From: Ferruginibacter sp.
GTDB taxonomy: Bacteria; Bacteroidota; Bacteroidia; Chitinophagales; Chitinophagaceae
DNA length: 11,314 nucleotides
Assembly (NCBI GenBank): GCA_030831725.1
Contig: JAURKN010000137.1
Span: 1-11,314, forward strand
Direction of reading: 5' to 3'
In this document: positions 7,407-11,314 of the stretch, in pieces
Layout: each line of letters starts with the position of its first letter
Numbering within the stretch: the stretch's first letter is position 1
The notes under the pieces: model-generated
Database searches by the model: none
Told to the model about the DNA's origin: nothing
The model's input: only the letters and a program-made list of their open reading frames with translations
Position numbers and translations under genes: made by a program

Positions 7407-9473
7407 CTAAGCCGGATTGTCCGATCCGTTGTTTTCTGTTGAATCGGCTGTTGTTTCTGAAGATGGGGTGCTTTCTGTTTCAGGCACATCCAGAATCTTT
7501 TTTTCTTCGAACGGCCTTTTTCCAATCAGCGCCTCTAAGTCATTTTTGAACAAAACCTCTTTTACCAAAAGTTCTTTCGCGAGTTTTTCAACTTCATTTT
7601 TCTTTTCAGTCAAAAGGGCTTTGGTTCTGTTGTATGCTGAATCAATCAGGATTCTTACTTCGTTGTCGATAAGTTTACCAGTTTCTTCGCTGTAAGGTTT
7701 GGTAAAATAGTTTTCCTGTGCAGGGTCATAGTAGCTTATGTTTCCTACTTTCTCATTCATACCATACACAGTTATCATGCTGTAGGCGATCTTTGTGATT
7801 TGCTGCAGATCATTGCTTGCACCGGTGCTGATTTTTCCAAAGAAAATTTCTTCGCTGGCTCTTCCGCCCAAGGTCATACAAATTTGGTCGATAAGTTGAT
7901 CAGTATTGTATAGGTATTGTTCCTTGGGTGTGTATTGCGCGTAACCGAGGGCGGCTGTACCTCTGGGAACAATCGTTACCTTCAATAACGGATACGCATG
8001 CTCGAGATACCAACCACAAATGGCGTGTCCTGCTTCATGATAGGCGATTATCTCTTTTTCTTCCGGAGATATGATTTTATTCTTTTTCTCCAATCCTCCT
8101 ATCACCCTGTCTATCGCGTCCTGAAAATCGGACATGTCTACTGAATCTTTATTTTTTCTGGCTGCGATCAAAGCGGCCTCATTGCAAACATTGGCGATGT
8201 CAGCACCTGCGAAGCCAGGTGTTTGTTCTGCAAGTTTATGTATGTCCAGTGTTTGTGCTGTTTTGATGGGTTTCAAGTGAACCTTGAAAATGGCTTCACG
8301 ACCATGAAGATCCGGTCTGTCGATGGAAATTTGTCGATCGAAACGACCCGGACGAAGCAAAGCGCTGTCCAATACATCAGGACGATTGGTTGCAGCCAAG
8401 ATGATGATACCAAGGTCTGTTCCGAAACCATCCATTTCAACAAGAAGTTGGTTCAAAGTGTTTTCTCTTTCATCGTTACTCATCATCACATTTTTACCAC
8501 GAGCACGGCCGATAGCGTCAATCTCGTCGATGAAGATGATACAGGGTGCTTTTTCGCGAGCTTGTTTGAAAAGATCTCTCACACGACTGGCTCCGACACC
8601 AACAAACATTTCCACAAAATCACTTCCACTTAAGCTGAAAAAAGGAACCTGAGCTTCGCCTGCGACAGCTTTAGCGAGCAGCGTTTTACCGGTACCGGGA
8701 GGGCCGACCAGTAAAGCGCCTTTTGGAATCTTTCCTCCTAATGCAGTATATTTTTTCGGGTTTTTGAGAAAGTCAACAATTTCCATCACTTCCACTTTCG
8801 CTTCATCCAAACCGGCCACATCACCGAAGTTGATATTGACCCTCGTGCCTTTTTCAAACAAGGTTGCTTTGGATTTTCCGATATTGAAAATTCCGCCACC
8901 ACCGCCACCGCCACCAGGTCCGCCTACTTTACGCATCATCATGATAAAAATAAATCCGATAAGCAGGATAGGCAATAAGGTGCTGATGAGTTGACTGAAC
9001 ACTTCACCCTCATCTTCATAGCTGATATCTATGGATCTCAATCCTGATTTCTGATAAAAATCTTTCATGTCCTCATTGAAAACGGAAGGTTCTGCAATTG
9101 TGAAATAGAACTGAGGCTCAGTCGATTTCGCAATGGCATCTAATCGCTTGTCATCTTTTATATTCAACAACGATTTGTAAAAAGCCGATTTGTTTTTCAC
9201 ACTGTCTTTCGAAGCGTAGATGCGAACGATTTTTTTATTTCGTATGACCTTTATTTTTTGAACATCCCCTTGATTCATCAACGTTTGAAATTGATTAGGG
9301 TATGTGATTTCAATACCGGAAATATCAACACTTCTAAAAAGGTTATATGCGATGATGGAGAGTAAAATAATAAGGTAAATCCAATAAATACTGAATTTAC
9401 TTTTTTTCTTGGGGTCTTCTCCGAGAGGGGATTTGTTTTCGCCGGGATTGGGGTTATTGTTAGATTGGTTCAT
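7407..9473 (-). CDS. ftsH: ATP-dependent zinc metalloprotease FtsH
   Basis: This is a membrane-bound AAA+ protease that pulls out and degrades misassembled membrane proteins and selected regulators. It has 688 residues. In order: a polar N-terminal tail (1-26), TM1 (about 29-46), a periplasmic domain (about 50-155), TM2 (about 161-180), and a glycine linker with eight Gly in a row (187-194). The AAA module follows, with Walker A GPPGTGKT (257-264), the pore loop region [12 protein letters not shown] (286-297), Walker [12 protein letters not shown] (312-322) and the SRH with RPGRFDR (374-380). The peptidase domain has HEAGH (H479, E480, H483) and the third zinc ligand D555 in SNDLQQ. The Thr/Ser/Glu-rich tail (664-688) is disordered. 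All catalytic residues are present. It sits 30 bp after rsfS and 7 bp before the LUD gene. In E. coli FtsH degrades LpxC, which makes the lpxH gene in the same operon notable. Confidence 0.98.
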   Translation of the reverse strand: MNQSNNNPNPGENKSPLGEDPKKKSKFSIYWIYLIILLSIIAYNLFRSVDISGIEITYPNQFQTLMNQGDVQKIKVIRNKKIVRIYASKDSVKNKSAFYKSLLNIKDDKRLDAIAKSTEPQFYFTIAEPSVFNEDMKDFYQKSGLRSIDISYEDEGEVFSQLISTLLPILLIGFIFIMMMRKVGGPGGGGGGGGIFNIGKSKATLFEKGTRVNINFGDVAGLDEAKVEVMEIVDFLKNPKKYTALGGKIPKGALLVGPPGTGKTLLAKAVAGEAQVPFFSLSGSDFVEMFVGVGASRVRDLFKQAREKAPCIIFIDEIDAIGRARGKNVMMSNDERENTLNQLLVEMDGFGTDLGIIILAATNRPDVLDSALLRPGRFDRQISIDRPDLHGREAIFKVHLKPIKTAQTLDIHKLAEQTPGFAGADIANVCNEAALIAARKNKDSVDMSDFQDAIDRVIGGLEKKNKIISPEEKEIIAYHEAGHAICGWYLEHAYPLLKVTIVPRGTAALGYAQYTPKEQYLYNTDQLIDQICMTLGGRASEEIFFGKISTGASNDLQQITKIAYSMITVYGMNEKVGNISYYDPAQENYFTKPYSEETGKLIDNEVRILIDSAYNRTKALLTEKKNEVEKLAKELLVKEVLFKNDLEALIGKRPFEEKKILDVPETESTPSSETTADSTENNGSDNPA
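8892..8915 (-). repeat. Glycine-codon run in the FtsH linker
   Basis: Eight consecutive Gly codons (residues 187-194, using both GGT and GGA/GGC codons) form a flexible hinge between TM2 and the AAA domain. It lies inside ftsH. Such Gly-rich linkers are known in Bacteroidota FtsH. The codons are mixed, which argues against a recent triplet expansion. Confidence 0.7.
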
Positions 9474-9503
9474 TTTGCTATGGTAAAATCGTTGATTATA
9501 TTA

Positions 9504-9911
9504 TTATTGTTGTTCAGCATGTTCCATGGAAGGAGCATCACTCCATAATTCTTCCAAATGATAGAATTTTCGGGGTTCAGGGAGCATGACATGAACTACG
9601 ATATCCACATAGTCGATCAAAATCCACTGCTCAGCTTGTCTTCCTTCATGTTTGTACGGATTTTCTTTGCATTTCTCTTTCACCTCTTTTTCCACGTTGT
9701 CGGCAATGGCTTTAAGTTGGTTATTATTGCTGGCTTCGCAAATGATGAAAAAATCAGCCACTGCTTCAGGTATTTTTCTGAGATCTAAGCTTACAATATG
9801 GTCTCCTTTTTTATCCTGGATGGCCTGGATTATTGTTTTGAAGAGTTTACTGTTTCTTGTTAGTCTGGTCGGATTTTTTTTCCTTTCTTCCAAAAGATTC
9901 AAATTATTCAA
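9504..9911 (-). CDS. rsfS: Ribosome silencing factor RsfS (Iojap family)
   Basis: This small cytoplasmic protein binds ribosomal protein uL14 and blocks joining of the two subunits when nutrients are scarce. It has 135 residues. The family core spans about 22-125: DHIVSLDLRKI (37-47), VADFFIICEASNNNQLKAIAD (51-71), HEGRQAEQWILIDYVDIVVHVMLPE (88-112) and the FYHLEELWSDAP end (116-127). The length is normal. No ATG occurs in frame before the domain, so the start must be TTG at 9911 or 9902. The longer form adds three residues only. A promoter-like TTG-N17-TACTTTTG lies about 65 bp upstream. It appears to be the first gene of the leftward operon and diverges from birA. ftsH begins 30 bp downstream. 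Confidence 0.95.
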   Translation of the reverse strand: MNNLNLLEERKKNPTRLTRNSKLFKTIIQAIQDKKGDHIVSLDLRKIPEAVADFFIICEASNNNQLKAIADNVEKEVKEKCKENPYKHEGRQAEQWILIDYVDIVVHVMLPEPRKFYHLEELWSDAPSMEHAEQQ

Positions 9912-9976
9912 ACAGGTTGTTTTTAATGTTATTTTTAGGATTAAATATGAAGGGTTCTGTATTTGTATACCTTCCT

Positions 9977-10004
9977 CAAAAGTACTATTTCTTTGTCATT
10001 TCAA
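9977..10004 (-). promoter_or_regulatory. Promoter of the rsfS-ftsH operon
   Basis: Read on the minus strand, TTG (10004-10002), 17 bp and TACTTTTG (9984-9977) match both boxes of the Bacteroidota consensus TTG-N17-23-TAnnTTTG. Transcription would start near 9970 and give a leader of roughly 60 nt before the TTG start of rsfS. On the plus strand the same gap holds a weaker match for birA: TTG 9963-9965, 22 bp, then TTTCTTTG 9988-9995. Confidence 0.55.
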
Positions 10005-10016
10005 CCAGCTGACACA

Positions 10017-10748
10017 TTGAAAGCACAATTTCACATCCTAAATTCAGTTGACAGCACCAACAATTATGCCATCGGAAGGATTAATGACGGTTTGGCTTGC
10101 CCTGGTGAAGCCTGGTTTACAGAAGAACAGACCGCAGGAAGAGGACAATTCGGGAAGTCATGGACCAGTGAATATGGTGCAAATGTGTTGATGTCCGTTG
10201 TAATCGAACCCAATCAGGCCCTTTTTGAAGACCAATTTCATTGTAATATGGATATTTCTTTATTGGTCAGGGATTTTATTCAAAAAATGACTTCTTCTCC
10301 AGTCTTAATAAAATGGCCCAATGATATATATATAAATGACAGAAAGGCAGGTGGAATCCTTATTGAGAGTAAATTTCAGGGCAAAATATGGAAATGGGCT
10401 GTAATTGGTGTAGGAATTAACGTCAATCAGCAGCATTTCGAACCGGACTTACATGCCGTTTCACTTTGTACACTTACGGATGAAGTGATGGAACCTAAAT
10501 CAATGGCAATGGACTTACACAAGGAAATACTTGAATTTTTTCAGAATGGCAACAAACTAGATACTGAAGGGACGCTTTCACGATATAACCGCTTTCTTTT
10601 TAGAAAAGGCGATGAGGTTAGGTTAATAATTGATGATATGAGTCAGCTTTGCAAAATTAGGGAAGTCGATCAAAATGGATATTTGAACATAGAATGCGGG
10701 GGGAAACTAAGAAAACTGAAAAATGGAGAAGTTATTTGGAAATTATAA
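10017..10748 (+). CDS. birA: Biotin-[acetyl-CoA-carboxylase] ligase (monofunctional BirA)
   Basis: This enzyme makes biotinyl-AMP and attaches biotin to the carrier protein of acetyl-CoA carboxylase. Numbered from the TTG at 10017 (243 residues), the catalytic domain shows SVDSTNNYA (D12, S13, T14), EEQTAGRGQFGKSW (biotin/ATP loop, G41-R42-G43), IKWPNDIYI (catalytic K99) and GVGINVN (131-137). A small C-terminal beta domain ends with GEVIWKL. There is no N-terminal winged helix, so it cannot be the repressor type of BirA. The first in-frame ATG is deep inside the domain, so the start is non-ATG. TTG at 10017 puts the DSTN motif at the usual distance from the N-terminus. TTG at 9963 would add 18 residues and would lie in the promoter region. 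It diverges from rsfS, and a weak palindrome 44 bp after the stop may end transcription. Confidence 0.93.
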   Translation: MKAQFHILNSVDSTNNYAIGRINDGLACPGEAWFTEEQTAGRGQFGKSWTSEYGANVLMSVVIEPNQALFEDQFHCNMDISLLVRDFIQKMTSSPVLIKWPNDIYINDRKAGGILIESKFQGKIWKWAVIGVGINVNQQHFEPDLHAVSLCTLTDEVMEPKSMAMDLHKEILEFFQNGNKLDTEGTLSRYNRFLFRKGDEVRLIIDDMSQLCKIREVDQNGYLNIECGGKLRKLKNGEVIWKL

Positions 10749-10791
10749 AGACTTAAATGTCAGTTTTTTATAAGACAGGATAGTAAAAATG

Positions 10792-10805
10792 GTAAAGATC
10801 TTTAC
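10792..10805 (+). terminator. Perfect 14-bp palindrome after birA, possible weak terminator
   Basis: GTAAAGATCTTTAC is its own reverse complement. As RNA it could form a 5-bp stem with a 4-base loop, followed after a few bases by a T-rich stretch (10806-10821). The stem is AT-rich and short, so termination would be weak; a protein-binding site is equally possible. Confidence 0.3.
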
Positions 10806-10837
10806 TTGAGTTTGTTTTTCTAACATTTCTTATTTTC

Positions 10838-10846
10838 TGTGGATAA
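10838..10846 (-). promoter_or_regulatory. Single sequence identical to the consensus DnaA box
   Basis: TGTGGATAA on the plus strand is TTATCCACA on the minus strand, the exact DnaA-box consensus. It sits in the AT-rich intergenic stretch after birA. I see only this one copy, with no dnaA, dnaN or box cluster, so it does not mark an origin. It could be an isolated DnaA-titration or regulatory site, or chance. Confidence 0.3.
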
Positions 10847-10861
10847 GTAAGATGACCTATG

Positions 10862-11008
10862 TTAACGGAAACAGAAATAACAATATTTTGACATACCTTC
10901 GTGCTCGTGGTTTTTTGTAATCAGTGTTGCTAACCTGCTTGCATAATAAGCCCCCAAAACACCAATTCCTACAGAAATACCGGCTTTAATCCATGTCCCT
11001 CCATTCAT
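10862..11008 (-). CDS. Possible 48-residue single-helix membrane protein
   Basis: Starting at ATG 11008, the frame encodes a 48-residue peptide. It has a glycine-rich hydrophobic helix at about 9-31 (AGISVGIGVLGAYYASRLATLI) after a short polar start, MNGGTWIK. The tail, KNHEHEGMSKYCYFCFR, carries two His and two Cys. The open frame runs further upstream (to ATG 11143), but that part overlaps the start of the rightward secreted protein in antisense and looks non-coding. The helix composition looks like a real small membrane protein, and the gap between the two divergent starts is 70 bp. There is no Shine-Dalgarno sequence and no family I recognise. It may be spurious. Confidence 0.35.
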   Translation of the reverse strand: MNGGTWIKAGISVGIGVLGAYYASRLATLITKNHEHEGMSKYCYFCFR

Positions 11009-11009
11009 G

Positions 11010-11040
11010 TTGAAATGAGATGTATTGTTATATCTCTTTG
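11010..11040 (+). promoter_or_regulatory. Possible promoter of the right-edge secreted protein gene
   Basis: TTG (11010-11012), 20 bp and TCTCTTTG (11033-11040) fit the Bacteroidota TTG-N17-23-TAnnTTTG pattern with one mismatch in the second box. The implied start of transcription is about 30 bp before the ATG at 11079. Confidence 0.3.
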
Positions 11041-11078
11041 ATGCATGAAGAAAACCACAAATTTTTAAAAACACACAC

Positions 11079-11314
11079 ATGAACTTCACCCCGAAGATGA
11101 GAACCCTTATGTTCTCAGCCCTTTCATTCATTTTGTCACTCACAACGCTTGTTGGACAGTCTCAAAACAGAACGTCCTCGAACCCGAGCAATGTTATCCT
11201 GATCAACAATTGTGGCCTTGGTAGCATCAACCCTTTAGGTAATGTAAGTATATGCCAGGGAAGCAGTCTGAGTCTTCAGGCAACGCCGAGAACATACTCA
11301 AGCTGTTTCGAAAC
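11079..11314 (+). CDS. Secreted protein, probable Ig-like/adhesin-type N-terminus (3' end cut)
   Basis: The first 78 codons of a rightward gene that runs off the window. From ATG 11079 the protein begins MNFTPKMRTLMFSALSFIL and continues into SLTTLVGQSQ, a clear Sec signal peptide with cleavage near G-Q-S-Q (about residue 28). A second in-frame ATG at 11097 (MRTLMFSALS) would also give a complete signal peptide. The mature part is polar and Ser/Asn-rich. It reaches NVSICQGSSLSLQATPRTYSSC, which resembles the opening of the Ig-like or PKD-like repeats (CQGSSLTLxA) of large Bacteroidota cell-surface proteins. Such proteins often end in a type IX secretion signal, but that end is outside the window. 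Family assignment rests on this short motif only. Confidence 0.75.
   Translation, partial: MNFTPKMRTLMFSALSFILSLTTLVGQSQNRTSSNPSNVILINNCGLGSINPLGNVSICQGSSLSLQATPRTYSSCFE

Larger units (their letters stand above)
10749..11078. other. 330-bp stretch between birA and the right-edge gene
   Basis: No well-supported gene lies here. The stretch is AT-rich and holds the palindrome at 10792-10805, the DnaA-box sequence at 10838-10846, the doubtful minus-strand small ORF (10862-11008) and a possible promoter for the rightward secreted protein (11010-11040). I see no tRNA, attachment site or transposon end. Confidence 0.6.

Noticed and set aside
7400..7525. Upstream extension of the LUD reading frame to 7525
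   Set aside because: The extra 42 residues overlap the end of ftsH in another frame and do not resemble LutC N-termini. ATG 7399 gives the standard start just past the ftsH stop.
8223..8652. Plus-strand open frames inside ftsH
   Set aside because: They mirror the highly conserved AAA domain on the opposite strand and show no family features.
9963..10016. Longer birA start at TTG 9963
   Set aside because: It adds 18 residues without family support and uses bases that fit a promoter. Not excluded, but TTG 10017 fits the family better.
10767..10777. T-rich run with short TGTC/GACA arms as a birA terminator
   Set aside because: The stem is only 4 bp around an AT-rich loop and has no T-run after it.

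Overview
The window looks like ordinary chromosomal DNA of a Bacteroidota bacterium. The evidence is the gene set (an alaS / M23 peptidase / MerR block, and a birA / rsfS / ftsH / LUD block), signal peptides ending in AQ-type sites, promoter-like TAnnTTTG boxes, no obvious Shine-Dalgarno sequences, and several genes that can only start at TTG. A Saprospiria- or Chitinophagia-like lineage is possible, but I cannot fix it from sequence alone. I see no tRNA, rRNA, CRISPR array, insertion sequence or phage gene.

Left block (1-4014). alaS runs leftward and is cut by the window edge in its editing domain. Facing away from it is a rightward, translationally coupled trio: a membrane-anchored M23/LytM cell-wall peptidase, a MerR-type regulator with a long disordered N-terminus, and a secreted thioredoxin-fold protein with a single active-site cysteine. 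The three reading frames overlap by 1 and 4 bases. The 137-bp divergent gap holds a TAnnTTTG box and an 8-bp inverted repeat.

Central block (4015-9911, all leftward). Six tightly packed genes look like one operon: rsfS (ribosome silencing), ftsH (membrane AAA+ protease), a LutC-like LUD protein, lpxH (lipid A pathway), an uncharacterised secreted propeller-like protein, and an MscS-type mechanosensitive channel. Gaps in that order are 30, 7, 52, 0 and 3 bp. A good Bacteroidota promoter match (TTG-N17-TACTTTTG) precedes rsfS. The shared theme is envelope upkeep and growth control. The last gene meets the thioredoxin-like gene end to end with no base between the two stop codons.

Right block (9963-11314). 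birA (monofunctional biotin-protein ligase) diverges from rsfS. A 330-bp stretch follows. It holds a weak palindrome, a perfect 9-bp DnaA-box sequence and a possible 48-residue membrane protein on the minus strand. The window ends inside a secreted, probably Ig-like-repeat protein.

I found no clear new system. The points most worth checking are the secreted propeller protein fused into the lpxH-mscS operon with zero spacing, the forced TTG starts, the abutting stop codons at 4014/4015, and the small-ORF/DnaA-box stretch at the right end.
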